From Actinomycetota bacterium (lineage in GTDB: Bacteria; Actinomycetota; Acidimicrobiia; Acidimicrobiales; CADCSY01): a stretch of DNA of 64,000 bases. Below the pieces are notes generated by a model. That model was not told the DNA's origin. It did not search any database and worked only from the letters and a program-made list of their open reading frames with translations. How positions within the stretch are numbered: the first letter of the stretch is position 1; every line of letters starts with the position of its first letter. Location of the stretch: assembly GCA_004366205.1 (NCBI GenBank), contig ML178737.1:1-64000 (forward strand), read 5' to 3'. Of this stretch, positions 8,574-15,704 are shown one piece after another. Both the position numbers and the translations under genes were made by a program.

Positions 8574-9301
8574 GATGTCCCCCGATCGGCGAGGTGGGCG
8601 GCGACGAGGCCGGCACCGACGGCGAGCAGGACCGACGTGCCCGCCGGGAGGCCCCGGGCCACGACGGCGACGGCTGCGCCCGAGGCGGCGGCCGCCGCTC
8701 CCGGACGCTGACGCAGGCTGGGGGTGACGACCGCGAGCAGGCAGATGGGCACGGCCAGGTCGACGGACGGCACGTTGCTCAGGCGTGCCCCGGCGAGCAT
8801 CCCGACCAGGACGAGCCCGCTCCAGCACACCCACAGCGTCAGCGCGGCCGCCAGGTAGTGGACTCGGCGGTCGCGGGCGGAACCGGGCCGCTCGTGGCGA
8901 GCCTGGGCGAGGGACCAGCTGGGTTCGACCAGCAGGGCGCCGGCAACGGCGAGGAAGCCCGGGCGCTGGTCCCGCCACAGCGGCGCCAGCGTCGCGCTGT
9001 AGAGCAGGAGCCGCAGGTTCACCAGCAGGCCGGTGAGCACGATGGCGGCCAACCCCGCCCCCTCCTCGAAGAGCCGGAGCACGGCGAGGTGCACCGATCC
9101 CCCGTACAGGAGCCACGTGGCGGCCAGCCCCGGGCCGGTGTGGGTGCTCTCGCCGAGGATCGACCCGACGATCAGGGCGAACGGCGCATACCCGACGACG
9201 AAGGGCGCCATGGCGAGCGCGCCGGCGAACACCTCGCGCCGGACACCGCACCTGGTGTCCGTCGTGTCTGGTGCCTGCGGCGTATCGGTGGTGAACAGCA
9301 T
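8570..9301 (-). CDS. azlC: AzlC family branched-chain amino-acid exporter subunit
   Basis: The 243-residue integral membrane protein contains the AzlC signature region AMAPFVVGYAPFALIVG near residue 30, followed by several hydrophobic helices. AzlC is the larger subunit of the AzlCD exporter for leucine, isoleucine, valine and related compounds. Its stop overlaps the azlD start. I chose the ATG at 9301 because the residues before it in the longer frame are low-complexity and read through the divergent promoter region. A 170-bp intergenic region separates it from the PIG-L deacetylase gene on the other strand. Confidence 0.85.
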   Translation of the reverse strand: MLFTTDTPQAPDTTDTRCGVRREVFAGALAMAPFVVGYAPFALIVGSILGESTHTGPGLAATWLLYGGSVHLAVLRLFEEGAGLAAIVLTGLLVNLRLLLYSATLAPLWRDQRPGFLAVAGALLVEPSWSLAQARHERPGSARDRRVHYLAAALTLWVCWSGLVLVGMLAGARLSNVPSVDLAVPICLLAVVTPSLRQRPGAAAAASGAAVAVVARGLPAGTSVLLAVGAGLVAAHLADRGTS

Positions 9302-9471
9302 TGGTGCGGGCCTCCCGGTGGGGACACGGCGACCGTACGAACCACCCCTTCCCGTGCGCTTCCCGCCGCCGGCGCCGCCGGCTCCGTCCGGGGAAGTCCA
9401 GGGGAAGCCCGCCCCCGTACGTTCCGCTCGACCACCGCGGCACACCAGCCGCCCGAACCCAGGAGACCGTC

Positions 9472-10212
9472 ATGCAGTCCTGCCCCACGATTCCCAGCCT
9501 CGGCACCGTGATGGGTGTCTGGGCCCATCCCGACGACGAGGCCTACCTGAGCGCCGGCCTCATGGCCCTCGCCCGCCGCCACGGCCAGCGGGTCGCCGTC
9601 GTCACCGCCACCGGGGGCGAGCTCGGCAACCCGCAGCCCCACCGCTGGTCGCCGGTCGACGTGGCCGCGCTTCGCCACGGCGAGCTGCTGGCCAGCCTCG
9701 ACGCTGTCGGCGTCAGCGAGCACCACCACCTGGGCATGGCCGACGGCAGCCTGGCCGGCGTGCCCGTCGCCGTCGGTGCGGCCCGGATCGGACGGATCAT
9801 GCACGAGGTCCGGCCCGACACGATCGTCACCTTCGGCCCCGAGGGCATGACGGGTCACCCCGACCACATCGCCGTGTCGCGCTGGACGACGCTGGCCTGG
9901 CACGCCTCAGGCCGGCGTACCCGCCTCTGGTACGCCACCCTGACCGACGGCTTCCACCAGGAGTGGCGCGAGCTGAGCGACCGGATCGGCGTCTGGATGG
10001 ACGGCGCCCAGCCGCCCCGCCACGCGCCGGACGAGCTCGTCACCGAGATCGTGTGCACCGGCGCGCTGCTCGACACGAAGCAGTCCGCGCTGCGGGCGCA
10101 CGCCAGCCAGACCGATCCGATCGCCGCCCAGGTGGGCGAGGACACGTTCTCGCGGTGGTGGGCGCGTGAGGCGTTCGTCGACGGCGCCGCGATCGAGCCG
10201 GTCGCGGCGTGA
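9472..10212 (+). CDS. PIG-L family zinc deacetylase
   Basis: The 246-residue protein has the hallmark AHPDDE motif at residues 18-23 and the second metal motif GHPDHIAVS further on, so all zinc ligands of the PIG-L/MshB/Mca fold are present. These enzymes remove N-acetyl groups from GlcNAc-type sugars or cleave mycothiol conjugates; the exact substrate is unclear and I do not call it MshB. The ATG follows AGGAG at 9461-9465. The next gene overlaps its stop by 4 bp, so the two are translationally coupled. Confidence 0.85.
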   Translation: MQSCPTIPSLGTVMGVWAHPDDEAYLSAGLMALARRHGQRVAVVTATGGELGNPQPHRWSPVDVAALRHGELLASLDAVGVSEHHHLGMADGSLAGVPVAVGAARIGRIMHEVRPDTIVTFGPEGMTGHPDHIAVSRWTTLAWHASGRRTRLWYATLTDGFHQEWRELSDRIGVWMDGAQPPRHAPDELVTEIVCTGALLDTKQSALRAHASQTDPIAAQVGEDTFSRWWAREAFVDGAAIEPVAA

Positions 10213-10619
10213 CCGCCGTGGTCGAGGTCGGCGCCCGGGCCCGGCGCACACGGGAGGTGCAGCGCGGGGACATCGAGCGGTTCACCGAGATCACCGGCGA
10301 CCGCAACCCGCTGCACTACGACGAGGAGCTCGCCGCCCGCACCCGCTTCGGCGGGGTCATCGTGCAGGGCGGCGTCACCAGCGGCCTGCTGAACGCCGTG
10401 GTGGCCGAGGATCTGCCGGGCCCGGGCAGCGTCTTCCTCCAGGTCGACTGGCGGTTCCTGGCGCCGGTGCGGCCGGGAGACCACATCACGGCCGAGGTGG
10501 AGGTCCTGACCGCCCGCACCGACAAGCCGATCGCCACCCTGCGGACGACGATCACCAACCAGGACGGCGTGGTCGTGCTCGACGGCACCGCTGTCGTCTA
10601 CCGCGAGCCCCTCGCCTGA
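10209..10619 (+). CDS. MaoC-like hydratase
   Basis: This 136-residue hotdog-fold protein has the MaoC/R-hydratase catalytic motif TGDRNPLHYD with D31 and H36, followed by GGVIVQGGVTSGL. MaoC family members hydrate enoyl-CoA or act as single-domain subunits of acyl dehydratases. The GTG start overlaps the stop of the PIG-L gene (GTGA), which suggests one operon, though the functional link is not obvious. The 3' end runs 22 bp into the convergent modC gene. Confidence 0.85.
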   Translation: MTAVVEVGARARRTREVQRGDIERFTEITGDRNPLHYDEELAARTRFGGVIVQGGVTSGLLNAVVAEDLPGPGSVFLQVDWRFLAPVRPGDHITAEVEVLTARTDKPIATLRTTITNQDGVVVLDGTAVVYREPLA

Positions 10620-11272
10620 CGCTCCTCGGTGGCGACGGTCCGGCCGGGCTCGTAGCGCACGATCCGGTCAGCGAGCTCGTCGACCTCGGTGGCGTCGTGG
10701 CTGACGAACAGGGCGATCACGCCGGTCTCGTCGACGAGGTCACGGACCAGGCGCCGGAGGCGCGACCGGGTCGGGGCGTCGAGCGCCGAGAGCGGCTCGT
10801 CGAGCAGGAGCAGCCGCGGCGCACCGGCGAGCGCCCGGGCGAGGGCGACCCGCTGGCGCTCACCCCCGGACAGCCGGGTGGGCCGGGCGTCGGCCAGGCC
10901 GGCGGCGTCGACCCGGGCGAGCCAGGCCCGCGCCTGCTCCCGGCGCTCGGCCCGCGAACCGGTGCGGACCGCCAGCGCCACGTTGTCGAGCACCGAGCGG
11001 TGCGGCAGCAGCAGCCCGTCCTGGAACACCACGCCGACACGCCGCTGCTGGGTGGGCACGTGCACCCCGGCCGCCGGCGCGGCGAGCACGGTCCCGTCGA
11101 GCTCGATGCGGCCCGCGACAGGGCGGAGCAGGCCGGCGACGGCCGCCAGGGTGAGGGACTTCCCCGCGCCGGAGGGACCCGACAGCACGGTGATGCCCGG
11201 GGCGGCCCAGAAGGCGGCAGCGACCTGGGTCTCGCCGGCCCGCACGACGACGTCGACGGTCAGCGTGCTCAC
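10598..11272 (-). CDS. modC: Molybdate ABC transporter ATP-binding protein
   Basis: The 224-residue ATPase has Walker A GPSGAGKS, a Q-loop in VFQDGLLLPH, the ABC signature LSGGERQRV and Walker B LLLLDEPLSALD. It powers uptake of molybdate (or tungstate) together with ModA and ModB encoded directly upstream. The usual C-terminal MOP regulatory domain of ModC (about 120 residues) is absent, so the protein is the short form. The GTG start overlaps the modB stop by 4 bp. Its tail overlaps the MaoC gene by 22 bp in convergent orientation. Confidence 0.9.
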   Translation of the reverse strand: MSTLTVDVVVRAGETQVAAAFWAAPGITVLSGPSGAGKSLTLAAVAGLLRPVAGRIELDGTVLAAPAAGVHVPTQQRRVGVVFQDGLLLPHRSVLDNVALAVRTGSRAERREQARAWLARVDAAGLADARPTRLSGGERQRVALARALAGAPRLLLLDEPLSALDAPTRSRLRRLVRDLVDETGVIALFVSHDATEVDELADRIVRYEPGRTVATEERQARGSR

Positions 11273-11898
11273 ACCGCGCTCCGGGACAGCCGGTTCACCG
11301 CGACGAGCACGAGCACCGCAACGACGCCCAGGACGAGAGCCAGCAGGGCGGCCCGTTCGTCGTCGCCGGCCTGCACGGCGTCGTAGACCGCGATCGGCAT
11401 CGTCTGGGTGCGACCCGGGATGTTGCCCGCGACCATGACGGTGGCGCCGAAGTCGCCGAGCGCCCGGGCGAACCCGAGGGCGACGCCGGCGACGAGGCCC
11501 CGCCGGGCGAGCGGGAGCGTGACCTGGGCGGCCACCCGCCACTCAGAGAGGCCCGCGGCGCGCGCCGACTGCTCGAGCCGGGGGTCCACCGACTCGATGG
11601 CGGCCCGGGCGGTGCGCAGCACGAAGGGCAGGGCGGAGATCGACGCCGCCACCACCGCGCCGCCCGCGGTGAACACGAGCGGGCTGCCGACCACCTGCTC
11701 CCAGGCCCGGCCGAGGGGGCTGCGGGCACCCAGGGTGACGAGCAGGTAGTAGCCGAGGACGGTCGGCGGCAGCACGATCGGCAGGCTGGCTACGGCCTCG
11801 AGGACGCCCCGCCCGGGAAAGCGACCCTTGGCCAGCAGGTAGCCGAGGCCGATGCCGGCGACGGAGGCGAGCACCGTCGCGATGGTCGCGACCCGCAA
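11269..11898 (-). CDS. modB: Molybdate ABC transporter permease
   Basis: The membrane protein has five or six helices and the permease EAA-type loop EQSARAAGLSEWRVAAQVTL followed by RALGDFGATV, both typical of ModB. From the TTG at 11898 it has 209 residues and lacks the usual N-terminal residues. In the same frame, nine codons further up, a CTG at 11925 would give an N-terminus reading L/M-DWFPLTLSLRVA, much closer to known ModB starts. It would lie 3 bp from the modA stop. No ATG or GTG exists in between. I give the conservative start but suspect the CTG. Confidence 0.9.
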   Translation of the reverse strand: MRVATIATVLASVAGIGLGYLLAKGRFPGRGVLEAVASLPIVLPPTVLGYYLLVTLGARSPLGRAWEQVVGSPLVFTAGGAVVAASISALPFVLRTARAAIESVDPRLEQSARAAGLSEWRVAAQVTLPLARRGLVAGVALGFARALGDFGATVMVAGNIPGRTQTMPIAVYDAVQAGDDERAALLALVLGVVAVLVLVAVNRLSRSAV

Positions 11899-11928
11899 CG
11901 AGAGGGTGAGGGGGAACCAGTCCAGCGC

Positions 11929-12813
11929 TCAGTCCTCCGGGGCGACCTGCGGGACAGCCCCGATCTCCTCGAATGGCGGATCGCCCGGCAGCACGAAGCC
12001 GTACCGGACCATCACCTCCCGGCCCTGCGGGCTGCCCAGGTACGCCACGAACCGCCGGGCGGCGTCGGCTCGGCGATCGTCGGCCGCGGTCACCACCAGC
12101 GCCTGCTCGAGGCGCTCGTGCTCGTCCTCGGGCACCAGGGTGTACCGCCCGCCGTCGGTCACGATCGCGAGCGACAGCGCCACGACCGCCACGTCGACGT
12201 TGCCCGACGTGGCGAGCCGCAGCGTGTCGGCGATGTTGTCGCCGTAGACGAGCCGGTCGCGCACCGCCTCCTCGATCCCCGCCGACCGCAGCGCCTCGAC
12301 AGCGGCACGACCGTAGGGAGCGTGGTCGGGGTTGGCGACGGCGATCCGCCCGTAGCGGGGGTCGGCGAGGTCGGCCACCCCGGCCGGGGGATCGCCGTCA
12401 CCCTGCTGCCACAGCACGATCCGCCCGATGGCGTAGGTGGCGACCGTGCCGGCGTCGCCCCGTCCGGCGGCGACCACCCGGTCCACGAAGCCGACGTCGG
12501 CCGAGGCGAACACGTCGAACGGCGCCCCGTTCACGATCTGGGCGGCGAGCAGGCCCGACGACCCGAAGCTGAACCGCACGGGGACGCCCGTGCTGGCCTC
12601 GAAGTCCCGCCCGAGCTCCTCGAAGGCGAAGCGCAGGTCCGACGCGGCAGCCACGACGATCTCCAACGGGTCGTCCGCCCCCCCACCGCCGGCCGCCGAG
12701 CCGTCGCCACAGGCCGCGAGGCCGAGCAACAGGAAACCGAGGAGCAGCCCGGCAGGTCCGCGGGCTGGCCGGTACGCCGTCGGCAGCTCGGCGTGTGGGT
12801 CCGACCCGGTCAC
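11929..12813 (-). CDS. modA: Molybdate-binding lipoprotein
   Basis: The 294-residue protein starts with a signal peptide ending in a lipobox (LLGLAAC near residue 35), so it should be lipid-anchored outside the membrane. The mature part matches ModA: AAASDLRFAFEEL, then FGSSGLLAAQI and GAPFDVFASAD, which contain the serine and alanine positions that hold the oxyanion. It delivers molybdate or tungstate to ModBC. Its start overlaps the upstream regulator gene by 4 bp (ATGA), so regulator and transporter form one operon reading leftward. Confidence 0.92.
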   Translation of the reverse strand: MTGSDPHAELPTAYRPARGPAGLLLGFLLLGLAACGDGSAAGGGGADDPLEIVVAAASDLRFAFEELGRDFEASTGVPVRFSFGSSGLLAAQIVNGAPFDVFASADVGFVDRVVAAGRGDAGTVATYAIGRIVLWQQGDGDPPAGVADLADPRYGRIAVANPDHAPYGRAAVEALRSAGIEEAVRDRLVYGDNIADTLRLATSGNVDVAVVALSLAIVTDGGRYTLVPEDEHERLEQALVVTAADDRRADAARRFVAYLGSPQGREVMVRYGFVLPGDPPFEEIGAVPQVAPED

Positions 12814-13823
12814 GACACGGCCACGGGATCGCCGGCGCCGGACAGGTCGTAGCCGCCGACCAGGCGCAGCCGGTCGGTGAAGGCGCGGTCACCCAGCAGC
12901 TCGACCAGCGGCGCCACGCCCGCGTGGTCGAGCCAGCGCACGTCGACCCACAGCTGGACGGTGTGCTCCTCCAGGGGCCGGAACGGGAGGCCGAACGCGT
13001 GCGCTCCCGCCTCCATGGTCACGCCGGCGTGGGCGCCGGCGGCCACGAGCCGGGCGGCGTCGAGGTGCCCGCCGACGACCGGACCCGGCGGTGGCACCGG
13101 CGCGCCGACCGCGCGCACGGCTCGCTCGAACGCCGCCTGGGCGGACGCCCCCGGTGCTCGCTGCACGACCCGGGTGCGACGCTCGCAGATCGAGGCCACG
13201 TCGGGAACGGGTCGGCGCGGACGCCCCGCCAGCCCCACCTGCCAGCCCGCCGCGCGCCACCGCTGCACCGCCACGGGGGGTTCCGGGAGCTGCGACGCCG
13301 GACCGTGCACGAGCACACCGTGCACCCGTCCGGCCGCGAGCAGGCCGACGGCCTCGCCGCTCGTCGCGTGCACCGCCACGAGTCCGGGACCGCGCCGCCG
13401 GGCGAGCAGGCCGGCGGCCAGTCCGAGCGAGGGGTCACACCCTGCGACGGCCAAGCCCCGGTCGTCGCCGCCCGGCAGCATGTCGAGCCGGCCCGACCGC
13501 ACGGTGCCGTCGGCCAACGCCCAGGCGTCGGGTGCCAGCGCCGGCGTGACGGGGAGGGCGACGCGCCGGTCACCGATGCGCACGACCCGGACGGGACCGT
13601 CGGGCGCCGGGACCGCATCGGCGTCGCCGGAAGGGCCGGCACCGAACAGCTCCTCGGCGCTGACGCCGAGGGCGGCGCTGATCGCCAGCGCGGCGCCGAC
13701 GCCAGGCTCGTGCCGACCGGCCTCGACGGCGCCCACCAGCTGGCGGCTCACGCCGGCCCGCTCGGCCAGCTGCGCCTGGGTCAAGCCTCGTCGTTCGCGC
13801 GTCGCCCGCACCCCGTTCGTCAT
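12810..13823 (-). CDS. XRE-family regulator with a periplasmic-binding-protein-like sensor domain
   Basis: The 337-residue protein begins with a Cro/C1-type helix-turn-helix (about residues 5-60, with RRGLTQAQLAERAGVSRQLV). It continues with about 250 residues resembling the substrate-binding (PBP-like) domain found in one-component regulators of molybdenum and related genes. As the first gene of the mod operon it is well placed to sense molybdate or a molybdenum-cofactor signal and autoregulate, in place of ModE. The ATG start is supported by a TAGGAT -10 element six bases upstream, which implies leaderless translation. The ligand is inferred from context only. Confidence 0.8.
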   Translation of the reverse strand: MTNGVRATRERRGLTQAQLAERAGVSRQLVGAVEAGRHEPGVGAALAISAALGVSAEELFGAGPSGDADAVPAPDGPVRVVRIGDRRVALPVTPALAPDAWALADGTVRSGRLDMLPGGDDRGLAVAGCDPSLGLAAGLLARRRGPGLVAVHATSGEAVGLLAAGRVHGVLVHGPASQLPEPPVAVQRWRAAGWQVGLAGRPRRPVPDVASICERRTRVVQRAPGASAQAAFERAVRAVGAPVPPPGPVVGGHLDAARLVAAGAHAGVTMEAGAHAFGLPFRPLEEHTVQLWVDVRWLDHAGVAPLVELLGDRAFTDRLRLVGGYDLSGAGDPVAVS

Positions 13824-13829
13824 GCCAGG

Positions 13830-13835
13830 ATCCTA
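13830..13835 (-). promoter_or_regulatory. Putative -10 element of the mod operon (leaderless)
   Basis: TAGGAT on the minus strand ends six bases before the ATG of the regulator gene. It fits the actinobacterial TANNNT -10 consensus, and transcription would begin at or next to the start codon. No Shine-Dalgarno sequence fits in this space. Confidence 0.5.
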
Positions 13836-13865
13836 GCGACTCGCCAGAATTTCCATCCCTCCCTC

Positions 13866-13919
13866 CCGTTCTGGGTACCTCCCTTTTCGCGTGGGTGAGA
13901 CCAGCGCGACCCAGAACGG
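13866..13919. repeat. Palindromic repeat, family A copy 3
   Basis: Perfect 11-bp arms CCGTTCTGGGT and ACCCAGAACGG enclose a 32-bp centre containing CGCGTGGGT and ACCAGCGCG, which can form a second, inner stem. Outer core spacing (GTTCTGG to CCAGAAC) is 50 bp as in the other copies. The element and the five bases that follow it are repeated without change 94 bp downstream. Confidence 0.8.
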
Positions 13920-13959
13920 ATTGGTAGAGGCGGGGGCCGGGGTCGCCCTCCCACCACGC

Positions 13960-14013
13960 CCGTTCTGGGTACCTCCCTTTTCGCGTGGGTGAGACCAGCG
14001 CGACCCAGAACGG
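13960..14013. repeat. Palindromic repeat, family A copy 4
   Basis: This element is identical in sequence to copy 3 over 59 bp (element plus ATTGG). It ends 12 bp before the stop of the TetR gene that reads toward it. The two copies fill most of the gap between the start of the mod regulator and the end of the TetR gene. Confidence 0.8.
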
Positions 14014-14025
14014 ATTGGGGGGGTC

Positions 14026-14697
14026 TCAGCTGGTGGGGGTGGTGCGGCGCGTGGCGAGGGTGGCGGTGGCGGCGCCCACGGCGAGGAACAGGGCGGTGGC
14101 GTCCTCGACGAGCTCGTCGCGGTCGAGCTCGATGCGACCGTCGAGCCAGGCGGCCAGCAGCTCGCCGAAGCCGCCCACCAGCATCGAGGCACCCACGCGG
14201 CTCAGCTGCTCGACGGCCGGCGTCTCGGCCCGGGCTGCGGCGTCGCGCGCGATGGCCTCGACGAGGCGGTGGCCGGTCTCGATGCGGCGGCGGTTCAGCG
14301 CCTCGCTGCCCAGCGCCTCGACGTAGAGCACCCGGCCCCGGCGCCGGTCGTCGTCGACGAAGCGCACGATGCTGTCGATGGCAGCCCGCGTCTGCGCCCG
14401 CACACCGGGCGGCGCCTCGGCCTGGGCCCGCACCACCGACGCCGCCATGTCCTCGACGATGCGGTCGTAGACCGCCACCACCAGGGCGTCGAGGTCGGCG
14501 AAGCTCTCGTAGAAGTAGCGGGGGTTGAGCTGGGCGCGCTGGCAGACGGCCCGGACGGTGGTGCGGTCCCAGCCCTCGCTGCCGAGCAGCTCGTAGGCGG
14601 CGTCGAGCAGCCGGGCGCGGCGCTCGGCCCGGCGCTCGTCGGGGGGAACGCCGGCCCATCCACGGCGGCGACGGTCATCGGCTCGATTTGGCAACAC
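14026..14697 (-). CDS. TetR family repressor of the epoxide hydrolase operon
   Basis: The 223-residue protein has an N-terminal TetR helix-turn-helix (about residues 25-75, AAYELLGSEGWDRTTVRAV followed by NPRYFYESFADLDAL) and a helical ligand-binding half. It diverges from the five-gene catabolic operon starting at 14721, and only 23 bp separate the two starts. A palindrome at 14690-14705 overlaps its own GTG start codon and borders the -10 element of the operon, so it probably represses both. The effector is likely a pathway substrate or intermediate. A shorter start inside the gene cannot be excluded. Confidence 0.85.
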   Translation of the reverse strand: MLPNRADDRRRRGWAGVPPDERRAERRARLLDAAYELLGSEGWDRTTVRAVCQRAQLNPRYFYESFADLDALVVAVYDRIVEDMAASVVRAQAEAPPGVRAQTRAAIDSIVRFVDDDRRRGRVLYVEALGSEALNRRRIETGHRLVEAIARDAAARAETPAVEQLSRVGASMLVGGFGELLAAWLDGRIELDRDELVEDATALFLAVGAATATLATRRTTPTS

Positions 14698-14705
14698 CCG
14701 TTACC
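14690..14705. promoter_or_regulatory. Candidate TetR operator
   Basis: GGCAAC-ACCC-GTTACC is a dyad with 6-bp arms and one mismatched position. It spans the TetR start codon and ends one base before the TAGAGT -10 element of the divergent operon, a position suited to blocking RNA polymerase in both directions. Confidence 0.55.
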
Positions 14706-14706
14706 A

Positions 14707-14712
14707 TAGAGT
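14707..14712 (+). promoter_or_regulatory. Putative -10 element (leaderless) of the epoxide hydrolase operon
   Basis: TAGAGT fits TANNNT and ends eight bases before the ATG at 14721, so the transcript should start at or beside the start codon. There is no Shine-Dalgarno sequence in this interval. Confidence 0.5.
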
Positions 14713-14720
14713 CTCCGCGC

Positions 14721-15704
14721 ATGAACGAGGTCGCGATCCGAGAGCGCACCGTCGCCACCAACGGCGTCGAGCTGCACGTGCTGGAAGCGGGCGAGGGCTT
14801 CCCCGTGGTGCTGGCCCACGGGTTCCCCGAGCTCGCCTACTCCTGGCGCCACCAGATCCCCGCCCTGGCCGCCGCCGGCTACCGGGTGATCGCCCCCGAC
14901 CAGCGGGGGTACGGCCGGTCGAGCCGGCCCGAAGCCATCGAGGACTACGACATCGTCCACCTCACCGGCGACCTGCTCGGCCTGCTCGACGAGCTCGGCG
15001 AGGAGCGGGCGGTGTTCGTCGGTCACGACTGGGGCTCGATGGTCGTGTGGCAGATGTCGCTGCTGCACCCTGACCGGGTGGCCGGCGTGTGCGGGATGAG
15101 CGTGCCGTTCATCCCCCGAGCGCCCATGCCGCCCGTGCAGCTCATGCGCCAGGCCTTCGGCGACCACTTCTTCTACATCCTGTACTTCCAGGAACCCGGC
15201 GTGGCCGACGCCGACCTCGGCCGGGACCCGGCCACCACGATGCGCCGCATGCTCGCCGGCCTGTCGCCCCGCCAGTCCGGCACCGGGCTCGCCGACTCGG
15301 GGCTCGCCGCCCCCGACGGCCGCGGGTTCGTCGACCGCCTGCCCGAGCCCGACGGCCTGCCCGACTGGCTCAGCCAGGAGGAGCTCGACCACTACGTCGC
15401 CGAGTTCAGCCGCACCGGCTTCACCGGCGGCATCAACTGGTACCGCAACTTCGACCGCAACTGGGAGCTCACCGAGCACATCGCCGGCAAGAAGGTCGAG
15501 GCGCCGTCCCTGTTCGTCGCCGGCGCCCAGGACCCGGTCCTGCTCATGAGCCCCCCCGCCATCCAGGAGGGCTGGCTCACCGATCACCGCGGCGACGTGC
15601 TGATCGACGGTGCCGGGCACTGGGTCCAGCAGGAGAAGCCCGACGAGGTGAACACCGCCCTCCTCGAGCTCCTCGACTCGATCCCCGAAGGGAGCACATC
15701 GTGA
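14721..15704 (+). CDS. Alpha/beta hydrolase, epoxide hydrolase type
   Basis: The 327-residue protein has the oxyanion motif HGFP (33-36), the nucleophile elbow GHDWGS with aspartate D103, the acid in GAQDPV and the base in GAGHWVQQEKP. An aspartate nucleophile with this elbow and HGFPE marks epoxide hydrolases rather than serine hydrolases. These open epoxides to diols in the cytosol. The gene leads an operon in which the next gene encodes a LimB-like LLM monooxygenase, so the epoxide may be made by its neighbour. An in-frame upstream start at 14688 would read through the operator, so I prefer 14721. Confidence 0.88.
   Translation: MNEVAIRERTVATNGVELHVLEAGEGFPVVLAHGFPELAYSWRHQIPALAAAGYRVIAPDQRGYGRSSRPEAIEDYDIVHLTGDLLGLLDELGEERAVFVGHDWGSMVVWQMSLLHPDRVAGVCGMSVPFIPRAPMPPVQLMRQAFGDHFFYILYFQEPGVADADLGRDPATTMRRMLAGLSPRQSGTGLADSGLAAPDGRGFVDRLPEPDGLPDWLSQEELDHYVAEFSRTGFTGGINWYRNFDRNWELTEHIAGKKVEAPSLFVAGAQDPVLLMSPPAIQEGWLTDHRGDVLIDGAGHWVQQEKPDEVNTALLELLDSIPEGSTS

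Noticed and set aside
9302-9471. Possible CGTACG-type paired motif between azlC and the PIG-L gene
   Set aside because: The two copies (near 9330 and 9416) are short and imperfect, with no clear dyad. Nothing firm can be claimed.
7787-10619. Convergent overlaps of the SARP/globin genes (14 bp) and MaoC/modC genes (22 bp) as possible antisense regulation
   Set aside because: Short tail-to-tail overlaps are common in compact genomes, and nothing else indicates regulation.
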